Below are positions 51,549-64,000 of a DNA stretch of 64,000 nucleotides, one piece after another. Each line of letters begins with the position of its first letter. The first letter of the stretch is position 1. This DNA comes from Amblyornis subalaris. Its lineage: Eukaryota; Chordata; Aves; Passeriformes; Ptilonorhynchidae. The stretch lies in contig JACAXG010000069.1 of assembly GCA_018881555.1 (NCBI GenBank), positions 1,426,001-1,490,000 of the forward strand, read 5' to 3'. Both the position numbers and the translations under genes were made by a program. Below the pieces are notes generated by a model. It had not been told where the DNA came from and did not search any database. It saw only the letters and a program-made list of their open reading frames with translations.

Positions 51549-51803
51549 TCCAGGACAAGAGGACACAGTCTCAAGCTGCACCAGGCAAAGTTCAGGTTGG
51601 ATATTAGGAGGAATTACTTCACAGAAAGGGTTGTCAAGCATTACAACAGCCTGCCCAAGGAGGTGGTAGAGTCACCGTCCCTGCAAGTGTTTAAGAAAAG
51701 TCTGGATGTGGCACTTCGTGCCACGGTCTGGTTGACAAGGTGGTGGTCAGACTCTACGATCTCAAAGGTCTTTTCCAACCTGACTGATTCTGTGATTCTA
51801 TGT
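51549..51803 (+). mobile_element. CR1 LINE 3' fragment with intact tail
   Basis: It starts CAGGACAAGAGGACACAGTC, continues through GGATATTAGGAGGAATTACT and CTGCCCAAGGAGGTGGTAGA, and ends with the octamer tail GATTCTGTGATTCTATG. The tail and body are well preserved, so this is a comparatively young copy. Only the last 255 bp of the element are present. It is antisense to ARL15. Confidence 0.96.
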
Positions 51804-54800
51804 CTGCCAGCGGCTGCCAAGAGAAAATGTACAAAAGAGAGTTGAATATACATGTATAAGATCCTGAAATACTGTTTGTAGATCACCTCATAAAAACCTG
51901 AGGTTTAATGTCTTTAATGTATTAATTTAATGTTTAATGTTCTCTAAAAATGTTTGCTGTTCTGGGCAAATATAATTCAAATACCTATATAAACATTTAA
52001 CCCTTCAAATGCTATTTAACTCCAGCACGATCTTATAGCATCAGGCTCCACTACATACTACAAAAAAATGTGCAACCCTCTACAAAAATTATTTTTCCTC
52101 TTTAATATCATTACTCTAAGAAAAGAGTCCCAAATTCTGCAGTGGCCTCTAAAATCAGATACTGGAAAGATTTGAAAATTATCAGGTTTTTTGTTTTTAA
52201 ACAGAGCTGGAGGTATTTTATTTCCATAGCATTTTTAGAGGAGAGATAGAAAAAGACCACTGTCATGCTTTAGGTAAAGGAACAAGTTATTTATCAAACT
52301 GCATCACTATCCCATTTTTGGCATCCATGTTTGTTTCTTTTCTAAAAAAAAGAAATGGCCAGTAAGCTTTACCCAGTCATAGCAGTCCACTTCACTAATT
52401 GTCACAGCTTTGTCACTTCTCAGTTTGCATGCCAAGGTAACATCCATGAAATATTTTGCCGAGCTACACACAACCCTCTGTTCTCGTCCTCACATGAAGC
52501 TATTTCATTAAACATGCATTCATGCTGCAGCGGTCATTTACTTCAAATTCACTAAAACATGAAGCACTCAATTGCCAAGTAGGTACAGAGTTCCCCTTTG
52601 CAACCTTTGCTATTCTGTTCTCTTTTTAATTGCACCATACCCATTTTCTGTGTTTCATTACCTTCCTTCTTTGAACTGGTATCTAGTAAATCTCTTCATG
52701 ACCAGTTTAGACAACTACATTGATTTACAACTAAATTGGTTTACACACCAAGACTGTGTCAGTCTATATTTCTGTAACACTCAATTCAATGTCATTTACA
52801 AGCGTCCACTTGCTGTATTGAATTACAGCTTTCAAATAATATATTAATATCACAAACTTACAATACAGTCTGTTCAACTTCTGCATACCAACTCATTTGG
52901 CATCTGACAAAAGACAAAATAGCATTTTAAGATTAATTTTTATGCCCAGAGTCTGCCAGTCAACAGATTCAATAATATCAATTAAGATTTGAACCACACA
53001 TAATTCACAGTAGCTTCCTGAAGCACTGTGGAACAGTGTCCAGGGCACAATTATCTACCTTTTGCTGGCAACAGCTCAGCCACTTCAGGGCAAGGGAATG
53101 AACTTTCACACCTACATCCAGGAACTGCAGCTGTTTCTCACTCTCCTGACCTGGAAGAAACAAGCTATTACTAGTAGCTAAAGTTAAGATAAATAACCAC
53201 TGGTAATGGAAGCTCTTGCTCGACAGTGCTGGGGTATGGAGAAGACTATTCTGAAAGATTTTTTTGAGAAACAGCAGCAAAAGTTTAAGGAGAACAGATA
53301 ATCTTTGCTTCTTTTAAATTCTCCACAAATTTCTGGAAAAGGCTTGGAGACATTAGAAAAAATAAACTGACATCATGTTTAATAGCTGAATGTCCACTTG
53401 AAAACTAAGGGCAGAGACAGACCACACAGTCTCACAGTATCCTAACCCACACTCCTGGAAAGGAGAAGGCAACCACGAGAATTTATCATATAGGAACATA
53501 TAATCACTCTCTCAAGCACAGCAGGATTTTTCCTCAGTAAATTTACATGAAACCATACACACTGTGAGTGACAATCTCTTCTGAGTGTTAACAAGCAAAC
53601 ATTGCTTTGCAATTATAGTGTGTCAAGCCCTCAGTCAATATCCACATGGTAAAGGAGCATGCAATCTTTATGAAATAGCTCTATAGGACGTGTTTCTTAT
53701 GACCAGTCATGCAGCAAAACAACTGAAGCAAACAGCAATTTTACAGAATGTGGTATGAAACAGTCCAAATAGCAATGCACAGGCGTTAGCCAAAATAATG
53801 ACTGAGACTCAGGAAGAAAAACAGACCATGTCTAGGTGAGTAATTTGCTTACAACAAGTATTGTCACTGCTTCTGGTGCTAATTTTAAAAAAAAAGTGCA
53901 ATTATGCACAGTTTAAAGATGGAAATGATCAGCAAAGTATTCAAATCATTAACATGTATGCCATTAATTTTATTCAAATATTACTATAAAACAGACCCTG
54001 AGATGTCAATTACACTAAATTACTTTAGCCACCAGGGGCCTCGATCAAATGCCCCAAACTAAGAATTGACAGTATGAGGATATTGTCAACACCTCAGCTC
54101 CACATTTAGGGTGCAGAGCAGGTAAAGTTAGCTGCTCATGGGCAAACCACCTCCCAACACAGTGGAAATGAAGGAAGCAACATAGCCCAGACACTCTGAT
54201 TTCAGAAAAAACATTCTTGATCTCAGATCTACCAGTCAAATTGAATTCAGTCATGTGAACCAGAGACCAGGCAAACAGCTAAGAGCACTGAGACCACTGT
54301 CCCCGATTCTCAACATTCCTTCCAATGCCTCAGAAAAGGCTATCATAAAACTAACAAATGGCTCAGCACGAGAATATGCATCTTCCCTGAATCCCACAGA
54401 TGACCAGCTAAAAGGCTGAAACACAAATTTTCTTCCTTCCCACCCCTCATCTCCCTCTTTTTTTTTTTTTTGATTTGGGGGAGGTACGTGTGTTTTTGTT
54501 TTAAAGGTTTTTTGTTTATTTAGAGACAAAGCTAGAATCGTTATCAGATTTCATGGAAAATTTCTCTGAGAATACATATTGTCAGATTCTGGGAACCACA
54601 GCCCTTAATTTATGCAAGTTTTTACTGTAGACTGAAGAAAAGTGATCAGCACTGCATATTCAAAAAGCTGGGAATAAGAACTCACAGCAGCTTCAGAGAG
54701 GCATGAGAGGTATTCAGCAAAAATTACATAGAAGGTAAAACCCACTGTTGGTAAATTCAAGATTCAGCATTGTGCTGACTCTTCCCACTTTCAGTGGAAA

Positions 54801-55260
54801 CACCGGACTAGATAGAATCACTGTTGAGTCACTAATTTCCATCTTCCACAAGAGCAGGTGTCTATATAAAGATATACACATGTAAAGATTTACCCAAATA
54901 AAGAGATGGACAATCTCAGTCTTGAAGATTCACTTTGTTCTGTCCACCTATCCCCTGCACATGTGAGCTTCAAGTCATCTCTCAGCTCACAGTAGATTAA
55001 AGATTGCCAGAAAAAAATTCCAAAGTCAGAAAACCAGCATTTCTCCAGAAAAATAAAAAGGATAAATTGCCAATGTTTTGAGCTTGCTGACACAAAAAAA
55101 AAGTCTTTGAGGAATAATTTCTCAGTCAGAAAATGTATTAGGGGAAAAAAACAGCTAATAAGCAAAGAGTAACAGAGAACTTTTAGCAGTCAGTAGCTTA
55201 CAGAAGACACAGCCTCACAAGTCAGGGCTAAGACAAGCAATTAGCTTAAAAGGAGGATGT

Positions 55261-55321
55261 TAAAAAAAAAAAAAATAAAAAAAAAATAAGGGGAGGGAAG
55301 AACAGAAGGAGAACAGAAGGA
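55261..55321. repeat. A-tract followed by 12-bp duplication
   Basis: A-rich run (55261-55288), a G/A spacer, then two near copies of AGAACAGAAGG in tandem. Confidence 0.8.
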
Positions 55322-58300
55322 AACTTCATGGATATTCCTGCTAACATCTTGCAGGCCAAGTACTTGAGGCAGTAAGCATTAAATTTGTAACAATTAAAAG
55401 AAACCACCACAGAAGAGACAAAGGAAGAATGAGCGCACATTGCATGCATACACCTCTTGGGTCTCAGAATCCTCCCCAAAATCTCCTGTCTATACACAAC
55501 AGAAGGCCAGTAATACAGAATGATTTTGACTCACACACAGCTTAGCTTGAGTGTCACAAGTCACCTTCCATTTAGGCACAGCTCAAGAAGTAGAAGGCTA
55601 AAATATTATTTCATCAAAGCAAGAAACTGAGTGATGCAGAAGTTGAGCCACAGAAATGCAAAAGTAAGTACATAAATCCCTAACACCAGGAGAGGCAAAT
55701 GTAGAAAGCAAAGCACAAAGCCCATACCAGCACTGAGAGAGAAGGTGATCCTGGCTCCCCTCAACAATTCAGATGCTCATATGAAAGAAGTAGGCATTAT
55801 AAGCTAGACTGACTAGAAGGAGAAACCACTTGTGTTGAGACATGATGGTCTAAGGTAAAAGGAATTATACAAGAAATTAGCAAACTTCTAAGGTCAGTTA
55901 AGAGTAGTACTGACGTAAGAATTATCTCAAATTTAGGAAAGACAAATGGGAGGCAAAAGAAACATTTTAGCTAGTTAACTTTACAGAATAAGGTAATACA
56001 AAACTTATAGGAAAATACAGAAGAATAAAAATATACAAAGCCTGTTGTGTGGCAACACCACTCAAAGTGAGAAACAACTTAATACAAAGTATGCTGCGAA
56101 AAAAAAGCCCAACCAACCAAAACCAACCAACCCTAAATTCACTCCCACTGGGTTTTAAATCTGAAGACACCCCAGTGATTCAAAACTGGCCTGTCTGAAC
56201 AAGATATTATAAAATGTCAACAAGATTGACAAGCATTTCTTTCCTGCCTTCATACAAAGGTATTTCCCAACTCTCCTATCATAGGCAATCTCAGGTGTTA
56301 CTATTTTCTTCACGTTACATCAACCATGATTTACCCTCAAGGTATGACATTATCTCCAAGATGAAGATTAAACAGTCAAGCATACTGCCAGAATTAGAAG
56401 TGGTTTCACATTCTGCTACTGCCTGTCTGTTGAATCTCTGTCTGTGGTAGCTTCACAAAGGATTTCCCTGTTGCTATGTAGAAAGTTCATGTCAGCAAGC
56501 GTGATTTGACTATATGGAACAAACCACAGACAACCTACTGAGCAGACACATTTAAACAAAAATAAGGGGTTTTAAAGTGATAAAGTGGTTATCATTACAA
56601 TAAAATCAGCCTGCAATTTTTGAGGACAATGTTCATTAAACTTGTAATCACCTGCAGAATAGGAATAGTCTAAAAAGACAGAATCTACACATTTGTTTTA
56701 TTAACATGGTATGTACAAGAAGTCTCTACTCCAGTATCTGATCACCCTCTTGCTCAACCATGAATATTTTGTAAAGAGTTGAGAAAAATCATAATGATTT
56801 TTGATTAAGAACAAAGAAAACAATTACTGTTAACATAAAGAAATTACAACACCTTGGAAAAAGAGGTTTCAAGTACCTTTTTAAATTGTATGAATTCTAT
56901 TAAGAACTGTCTGGAAACTAATGAAAGAACTGTTTCTGAAAGGAAACTACATTTCTCAACATACAAGAAGCTGCGTGTGAGAAAGCTCCACCAAAATAAG
57001 TTTGTATTGAATTATTATTTATATCTACATCCTGTTTAGCATTTAGAAAAAAAAAGTTTAGTTCATGTTTTGTAGACCCCTTTGTGTAAAGCTTTAAAAA
57101 GGCTTCTGCTAAAATAGGGAGGGCCCCTGTACTTATATCCTCCAATTCACACTCTGTGGCAACTCAGAACTTTCAACCTGGATTTCCTCAACAAAAATAA
57201 AGTCATCCTTATCGTTTCCTCATGAAGCAGTTGGTTTCAAGCTTTAAACAAAGAAATATAAAGGGGATATTGAACTACACAAAAAATAATCATGCTATTG
57301 TTTATAGGTCTATGTAACTTGATCAAAATACTTGACTGAGAGAAAACCAAGTCTTGCCAGAGAAGCTATGCTTACCAAGCTATAAGCTCTGTTCTTCTGC
57401 ACCTTTCTGCATGTTCCCAAGACTCATAACCCTTGAAGCAGGCAGAATTAGGCACAGAGACTGCCCTTGGGACCCTTTCCTGGCTTAATTACAGCAGCAC
57501 CACACTGAAATGTAATTAAAGTTTGCTTGCACTTTGGACACTTGCCTACTGGAAGTGACAGGTTACCTAAACAAGTTACAGCTTACGTTCAGGTACTCCT
57601 CAACTTCAGCTTTTTTACAGAACAAAAGCTACTCCAGATACAGACATTCATCAGATACAAACTAGCATAGGACAACAATTGGAAATACAACTCATATACT
57701 GTACTTCTGTACAAGAAGACCCAAACAAGCCTTATCTGCTGGGGCAGAAGGGAGGAAAAAAAAACAAGTTCCAAAAAAACATACTAAGCCAAATCAGTCC
57801 TCAAAAATAATGAATCACAGCTGTTAAGTCCTCAACACACAGAGAATGTTTCTTTAAATTATCCTAATGCCAAAATCACTGTAAAATATATTTCACATTA
57901 TTAATCCCCATTTTGCTTTCAGGCTTTTTGAAAAAAACACATGTATGATGCTGACTTCTACAAATATAATGTTTTCTTTCACAATTACAAAGGTACTTCT
58001 AAGACAGAAATTGTACATAGCCATCTGCTCAAATTATTAGATAATTGTCTCACATGACTTCATTGAAAACCAGCTGACTTGTACATTTGGGCTTTGTTTT
58101 AAATAAATACTCCATCCAAAATTATATATTGTAATATCTAACAATACAATCTATTTCTGTTTTAATTTTACAGAATAGCAACTAGCCCAAAACCAAATTA
58201 TTTACAAATGTTCCTCAAAAATATGCCAATAGAAATGTATTGTTTGGAAATTAGTTTTCATTCCTGTGGTTTTCATTTTTCTGGGTTTGGTTTTACTCCA

Positions 58301-58846
58301 TTTGAGCACTCATTCCACACTTCCACCATGTAATAATAATTTTTTTTAAAAAGTATTTTTTACTTCTCCCTAGACAACTTGCTGCTTCTTCTCCTGCCTC
58401 TTGAAATTCATTCCACTTCTGTCTTTTGCTGGGATCCATTTTAAACAGGGGAATTAACATTAAGTTTCCTGCAAAATGAAGAAGTCAAACATTAATTCCA
58501 CCTCCTGAGACAGTTAGGACCTGCTGGTCAGAGACTGTATAGAAGTATTTCAGCCAGGAGAGTATAAAACCAGCTGCACAGTGTCTTGTGCTGTAAATAT
58601 ACTGAACCAGCTTGATTTGACATAGCTCAGCTTTGCCATTTTGATAGTGACAGCACAGAAAATCACATTCGGTGGGTACTGCTATTTGCCCCTTCAGCTC
58701 ACACAGCAATCCAAAATTGATGGAGGAAATCAAGAAACTCTCCTCCATAAAAAATTACTACACTTCTAACTGATTTCTAAGCTTCAGATGATAAGTAGGA
58801 CCACATCATTAAACTACAAATTAGGAGAAAACCTAGGAAACTGATA

Positions 58847-58892
58847 TTTTTGTAATCTAATGTTATGTTAATATAACATTAAGTTACAAAAG
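58847..58892. repeat. 46-nt AT-rich inverted repeat (hairpin)
   Basis: Arms 58847-58866 and 58873-58892 pair around a 6-base loop (GTTAAT). Of 20 positions, 17 are Watson-Crick, two are T-G wobbles and one is a C-A mismatch. The inner 9 bp TAATGTTAT/ATAACATTA are perfect. Confidence 0.85.
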
Positions 58893-60092
58893 ATAGCAAG
58901 GACTGTTTGATGATAAAGTAACATTTGGAGTATGATCTCTAAAATGGATGCAATATTTTTCATTCAAAAGCCACTTACAATTGCATATACCCATGATGTG
59001 CAGCTGAACATTTTCCTACCACAGTCAGGACCTGTGCACGACATCAACTTTATGGCTTCCAATGAGATAAACAAAAAAAGATGCTTAACTTGTAAGTATC
59101 CCAGAGCTATCTGTTTCACAGTTACAATACTCATTTTATTTAGTTGTTTATCTAATTCAGCAGTTTGTCAACCAACTTTCCTCACTGCCACCACTCAACT
59201 TTATTAGAGTAAACACAGTGTTACTGAAAGCTGAAGCCAAGCATACTTCGGGATTATGAGGGGCTATCTAACTCAATTTATTCTTCAAAATATGCAGCTA
59301 CTTGTTCTTCAAGAAAAATCAGTCTCTTGGAAATATTTCTGTTTTCACAACATTGTTTTGCATTCTAATGGTGATATCTGTTTCTTGATGCACATGCATG
59401 GTTATTTAAGGCATTTGAAAACTTAAAATAGACATACTTCATATATTACATAAACATAAAACAGATGGACCACATAGGGAACTTATTACAATTATGTACT
59501 TAGACTAGTATAAACAAATTACTTTCTTTTTTTCCAAATGGAAGGTGGATTTCAAAAAGCTATGAGAAACTACTTAAACAAGTGTGTTTAGATAAATTTC
59601 AAAGCAAACATGACACAAGAGAAACCTTGTAGACTGCAGATTAGTTTAAATAGAAACCTGCAAATAGTAAGTAGAAAAGTGGACACCTTCATTGGTTTGA
59701 AATCTGTACTTTGTTTACTTCTTCAAAGGCCGCAAGGCAACAAACCAATTCAATTTATATGAAGCAAGAAACGTCGGAACACCAACCACTTGGATTTACA
59801 GTTTAATCGCCATAAACAACCATATGCATTAACGCTTATGCATAACAAGTGAACTAACCTCACCCTCTATAATGTAAGCAACAAAACATACCCTCACAAA
59901 AAGCCCTACAGGCTTTGCTTCTTCCTAAGGCTTAATTAAACAGGAAATATTTCTATCAGATTATAAATCCAACCAGGCAGATAGTCCTGAATCAGCCGAC
60001 AAGAGCCCTGGTACTAAAAACCAGCCACTGGCCTTTGGTGGGCTGCAACCAGAACGTGAAACAAACTTACAATTTGATCAACTATTTAGCAG

Positions 60093-60119
60093 TAAAAAAA
60101 AAAAAGAAAAAAGAAAAAA
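60093..60119. repeat. A-rich tract
   Basis: Runs of A broken by two single G. Confidence 0.85.
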
Positions 60120-60351
60120 CATTACATTTCATAAAAATCACATATATTGACTTAACCCTATAAACACATTTCCAAGTTTCAGCAACTTCCTGAGTGTTAA
60201 ATTAGAACGAGAAGGAGTTCTCTCTGTAAAAGATCATAGTAAACAGCTTCACCGGAATTATTTGGTCTGTAATAATAAAGAAAATAATACAACTCAATAG
60301 TAAAACAAATTTTAAAAAACTGAATAAAATAAATACACAAATAAATAAGAG

Positions 60352-60624
60352 GGAGAATGACAAGGGGCAATGGCTTTAAACTAAAAGAGAAGAGGTTTAG
60401 TTAGATGTTAGGAAGAAATTGTTTACTGTAAGGATGGTGAGGCACTGTAACAGGTCGCCTGGAGAAACTGTGGATGCCCCATCCCTGGAAGTGTTTGAAG
60501 CCAGGCTGGATGGGCTTTGAGCAACCTGGTCTAGTGAAAGGTGTTCCTCGCAATGTCAGGGGCATTGGAACTGGATGATCTTTAAGATTCCTTCCAACCC
60601 AAGCCTTTCTATGATTCTATAAAA
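60352..60624 (+). mobile_element. CR1 LINE 3' fragment with tail
   Basis: The order is GACAAGGGGCAATGGCTTTA, TTAGATGTTAGGAAGAAATT, GAGCAACCTGGTCTAGTGAA, CCTTCCAACCCAAGC and the tail TTTCTATGATTCTAT. About 270 bp of CR1 3' end are present. It is antisense to ARL15 and lies tail-to-tail with the next CR1. Confidence 0.95.
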
Positions 60625-60755
60625 TGCAAGCAGTTAAGGACTGAAATGTAATTTCATAGTAATTCATATTCCCTGTAAACCAAATACCATCCAATGATAG
60701 AAGCATCTGAAATGCTTTTTTTTGTTCAATGTTTACTACCATACAGAGGGATGAA

Positions 60756-62036
60756 TCTTAGAATCATAGAATCATTTAGGTCAGAAAAGGTTATTATGAT
60801 CATTAAGTCCAAGCATTAACCCAGCACTTCCAAGTCCTCCACTAAACCACATTCCCTAGTGGCACATCTACACCAGGGATGGTGAACCAAGCACTTCCCT
60901 GGGACACCTGTTCCAAAGCTTGACCACTCTCTCCATGAACAAATTTTCCTAATATCCAATCCAAACCTCCCCTGGCACAGCTTGAGGTCATTTCTTCTTA
61001 TCACATTGCTTGTCACCAGAAAATAGACCAACTCCCACTCAGCCACAACCTCCTTTCAGGCAGTTGTAGAGTGATAAGGTCACCCCTGAGCCTCCTTTTC
61101 TCCAGGCTAAACATCCCCAGCTCCCTTGTGTTCCAGGACCCTTTTCCAGTTCCACTGCCCTTCTCTGGACTCACTCTAGCCCCTCAGTGTCTGTCGTGCA
61201 GTGAGGGCCCAGAACTGGATACAGCACTTCAGGTGTGGCCTCACCAGTGCCGAGTACAGGAGGACAATCCCTGCCCTGGTGCTGCTGGCCACACTATTGC
61301 TGATCCAGGCCAGGATGCCACTGGCCTGCTTGGCCACCTGGGCACACCCTGGCTCATGTTCAGCTGCTGTCCCCAGCACTCTCAGGTCCTTTTCCAATGG
61401 GCAGTTTCCAGCCACTCTGCCCCAGCCTGTGACACTGCCTGGAGTAGTTGTGACCCAAGGGCAGGACCTGGCACTTGGCCTTGTTGAACCTCAGGCCATT
61501 GGCCTCAGCCCATTGATCCAGCCCATCCAAATCCCTCTGCAGAGCCTTCCTGCCCTCCTGCTGATAAACATTCCCTCCCAACGTCATGTCATCTGCCAAC
61601 TGAATGAGGGTGCATTCGATCCCATCATCCAGATCTTTGATACCAATAATAAACAGGACTGGTCCCAATACTGAACCCTGGGGAACCCCACTGGTGACCA
61701 GCCACCAGCTGGATGTAACTCCATTCACCACCACTCTCTCAGCCCAACCATCCAGGTAGGTTTTACCCAGCAAACAGTGCACTTGTCCAAGGCATGGGCT
61801 GCCAGCTTTTCCAGAATGATGTGGGAAATGCTGTCAAAAGCTTTACTCAAGTCCACGTAGACAAACATCCACAGCCTTTCCCTCATTCACCAGGCAGGTC
61901 ATCCTGTCATAGAAGATCAGGTTGGCCATCCAGGACCTGTCTTTCCTAAACCCATGCTGTCTGGGCCCGATCCCCTGGGTTGTTGGTATGTGCCACATGA
62001 TGCCACTCAAGATGATCTGCCCCATGACCTTCCCTA
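60756..62036 (-). mobile_element. CR1 LINE with partly open reverse transcriptase frame
   Basis: The left edge is the complement of the tail (TTAGAATCATAGAATCATTT). On the minus strand the body encodes, from right to left, QHGFRKDRSWMANLIFYDR and LVNEGKAVDV (61843-62025), then a 140-codon open stretch (61360-61782) with [14 protein letters not shown] and LADDMTLGG. The catalytic Asp pair is kept here, with F replaced by L before it. Stops and frameshifts break the reading frame before and after, and the endonuclease part is absent. It is 5'-truncated, sense to ARL15 and of the same subfamily as the copy at 735-1696. Confidence 0.95.
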
Positions 62037-62548
62037 ATTGAATACTGTCACCATAAAAACCTTTCCATGCTTCAGAGGAGGTGCTGAGTCAACGCTGGTA
62101 AGTTTCTTAAGAAAAAGGAAAGAAAAAACATTGAATCTGTTTTGTGGTTTCACCCATTATTCTAAGAACATGCATGTGTATTTACATTGTTTCTCCTGTC
62201 AAATAAAATCAAGTACTAACAGTGGTGAAGCTTATCTTCAAAGACTATTTCCAGGTATCCTTGACCAAGAGTGCCTACCCAGTAAATGATCTTCATCAAG
62301 CAATTTAATATGTTCAGCATAAAGATAATAAGCTGCTCCTGAGGGCTGTTTTTATTGAATAAGGCAGAAGACCCACACAAAACTGTGTAACCTGCCACAT
62401 AAGTAACTCCTCACTATGGTTAGAACTTCGGATTTCTGTACAGAATGACTCATCTGTTAATCTACAGAAAACTGAAAAATCATGTGACAAACACTTTTCA
62501 AACAACAAAGGAACAGACCTTTTTTTTCCGTTTTGCTATCTGTAAGAC
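62037..62548. other. ARL15: ARL15 intron 1, nothing recognised
   Basis: Short AT-rich interval between two CR1 copies, ending in a T-run at 62520-62528. Confidence 0.55.
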
Positions 62549-62683
62549 AAAGAATCAGAGAATCATAGAATGACTCAGATTGGAAGGAACCATAAAGATC
62601 ACTTGGTTCCAACCCACCTGCCATGAGTAGGGACAGCTTCCACTAGACCAGGTTGCTCAAAGTGCCACCTAATCTTGCTCTAA
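62549..62683 (-). mobile_element. CR1 LINE 3' terminal fragment
   Basis: It begins AGAATCAGAGAATCATAGAA (complement of the tail) and continues with TTGGAAGGAACCATAAAGAT and CAGCTTCCACTAGACCAGGT. These are the last 135 bp or so of CR1 on the minus strand, sense to ARL15. Confidence 0.94.
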
Positions 62684-63103
62684 AGAGTTTAAACTGAAGC
62701 AAGAGAGATTAACAGGAGATTTAGGCTAGATCTTGAAAAATCGTGTGTAGAATGTAGGGCTAGTTGAGCTCAGGAAGAGTTTGCCAGAGGAGATTATGGA
62801 ATCTGATGTGGGTTTTTTTTAGAGAAGCAGTCTGGTCAGAACTGGTTTGGTCATACTTCATCCTGCTCCTGAGCCACGAACTAATTAGATGACTCTCACT
62901 TCTTTCAGCTCTATTTGTTATGATTTTATCATGTGAACATGAAAAACAAAAACATTTGTGTATCAAGGGAGACTTCCTGTTTCTGAGACTTCTCATACTC
63001 CACCAATCTGTGCCATGAAGTCTTGCATCAGCAACACATAAATCCATTAATTCATCTCTCTATAAAGCACTTTTCTCAATTAAGCTCTTCTTCTTAAATG
63101 AGG

Positions 63104-63140
63104 TATTTCAACCTTGATATTTCAACCTTGTTATTTCAAA
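63104..63140. repeat. 14-bp-period tandem repeat, about 2.6 copies
   Basis: Unit TATTTCAACCTTG plus one variable base, two full copies and a third partial copy. Confidence 0.9.
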
Positions 63141-63922
63141 CCCAAAAGAGCTATTGAAAAAGACCTTTATAGAAAGACTTGTTTTGCTATCCCAAATTAA
63201 TCTTGCAAAGTTCCACCAAGACTCAAAGCCTACTCTTCAAATAAGGAGTCTGTTTTCAGTAAAAAAGTAACTTTCTGTTGGCTTTGTCTGTGTTATCAAT
63301 TTAACAGCTAAGGAATACAGCAGTACCTAAACAGCAACATAGAGACCTACAATAGTTCAGCATACTGAGCATATAACAGTAAAAATCTATAGACCACTTT
63401 TATAATCTCTTTTCAGTCCTCCACTGAATACCTTTTCCTTCTTAAGAACAGAAGACCTTCCTTGCAGCAGTTGTTATGGTAAGCAGGAAATACACATGCT
63501 GAATTACAGCCCAAGCAGCTTTTCTTAACAAAAATATTCTAGCAATGAAGGGAACAAGCAATCAAAAATAGAAAATCTTGAACCCTGGTCACACACAATA
63601 TCAAAGTTAGCTTCTATGGGAAAAAATGGTTACTTCATTAGAATCAGACGCTAAGAGAAAAAAAGATGTCAGCTTACCTGGTGCGCCTATCTCATATAAA
63701 GAACCCTTGTAAAGAAAGCTTGAAAGAAGTCAGAGGAGCACAGAGTAGTGACAACATGAAATTAAGTGGCACTCTTTGCCATATTATTCAAGAATGTGAG
63801 CAAATTACTAACATCTTCCTTCCTCAGGAAAGAGCTTCCCATACTACAGAATTTTAAAAGGGAAAATCCTTAACTCCCACAAGAGAAGGCACACAACCTC
63901 TCTTTTCTCAATCCCATGCTAG

Positions 63923-63958
63923 AATTTGCAAACAAATTTGCAAACAAATTTGCAATCA
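63923..63958. repeat. 12-bp tandem repeat, 3 copies
   Basis: Unit AATTTGCAAACA repeated three times, with the third copy ending AATCA. Confidence 0.93.
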
Positions 63959-64000
63959 CAACAGTTTTTTTCTAACTATGTTCTAATTTCAACAGTAAAA

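Larger units (their letters stand above)
51804..60351. other. ARL15: ARL15 intron 1, mostly unique sequence
   Basis: About 8.5 kb of AT-rich intron with no supported exon. It holds an AGAACAGAAGG duplication near 55300-55321, A-rich tracts at 55261-55288 and 60093-60119, and an AT-rich hairpin at 58847-58892. Named repeats were not recognised. Confidence 0.5.
62684..64000. other. ARL15: ARL15 intron 1 (right end of window)
   Basis: AT-rich intron with a 14-bp-period repeat at 63104-63140 and a 12-bp triplicate at 63923-63958. No exon is supported. The first coding exon of ARL15 is expected further right. Confidence 0.5.

Noticed and set aside
61201..61674. 157-codon plus-strand open frame
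   Set aside because: It lies antisense to the CR1 reverse transcriptase region; the sense frame explains the openness.
63923..63958. CRISPR-like direct repeats
   Set aside because: Units are contiguous with no spacers and the context is a vertebrate intron; this is a simple tandem repeat.

Overview
This window looks like bird nuclear DNA. It is AT-rich and CpG-poor and carries many truncated CR1 LINEs with the avian 3' tail (repeats of ATTCTATG/ATTCTGTG). It also holds one solo LTR of the avian ERVL-like type. There are no bacterial-style operons, no CRISPR array and no RNA gene that I can support. Nearly all open reading frames are chance frames in intron or frames through CR1.

The only host gene I can support is ARL15, an Arf-like small GTPase, on the minus strand. 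Two coding exons are visible. The 145-bp exon at 6099-6243 carries the P-loop GLSGSGKT. The 60-bp exon at 3282-3341 carries the start of the atypical switch II (ELGG). Splice sites and phases agree: the first exon ends on one base of a Gly codon and the next supplies the other two. The remaining C-terminal exons must lie left of position 1. I did not find the short first coding exon to the right, so it probably lies beyond 64000. On that reading, positions 6244-64000 are intron 1, 3342-6098 are intron 2 and 1-3281 are part of intron 3. ARL15 is Z-linked in chicken as I recall it; nothing in the sequence itself shows the chromosome.

Layout: 1-3281 is intron 3 with a CR1 at 735-1696. 3282-6243 holds the two exons and intron 2. 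6244-33000 is mostly unique intron with CR1 pieces at 11844-12385, 24637-24905 and 30040-30115, plus a compositionally distinct island at about 22560-22985. 33030-35066 is the longest CR1, followed by a solo LTR at 35324-35920 with an exact 5-bp target-site duplication. 43250-43545 is a sharp CpG island with a near-consensus CTCF site, followed by a G-quadruplex-prone tract. 44730-45928, 51549-51803, 60352-60624, 60756-62036 and 62549-62683 are further CR1 copies. A 20-base poly-G tract sits at 47665-47684.

I found no new coding system. The most interesting items are regulatory or structural: the intronic CpG island with its CTCF motif, the 22.6-kb island, the G-rich tracts, a 46-nt hairpin at 58847-58892 and the tail-to-tail CR1 pair near 60.7 kb. 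All boundaries of old repeats are approximate because they were judged by eye from remembered consensus patterns, with no alignment run.
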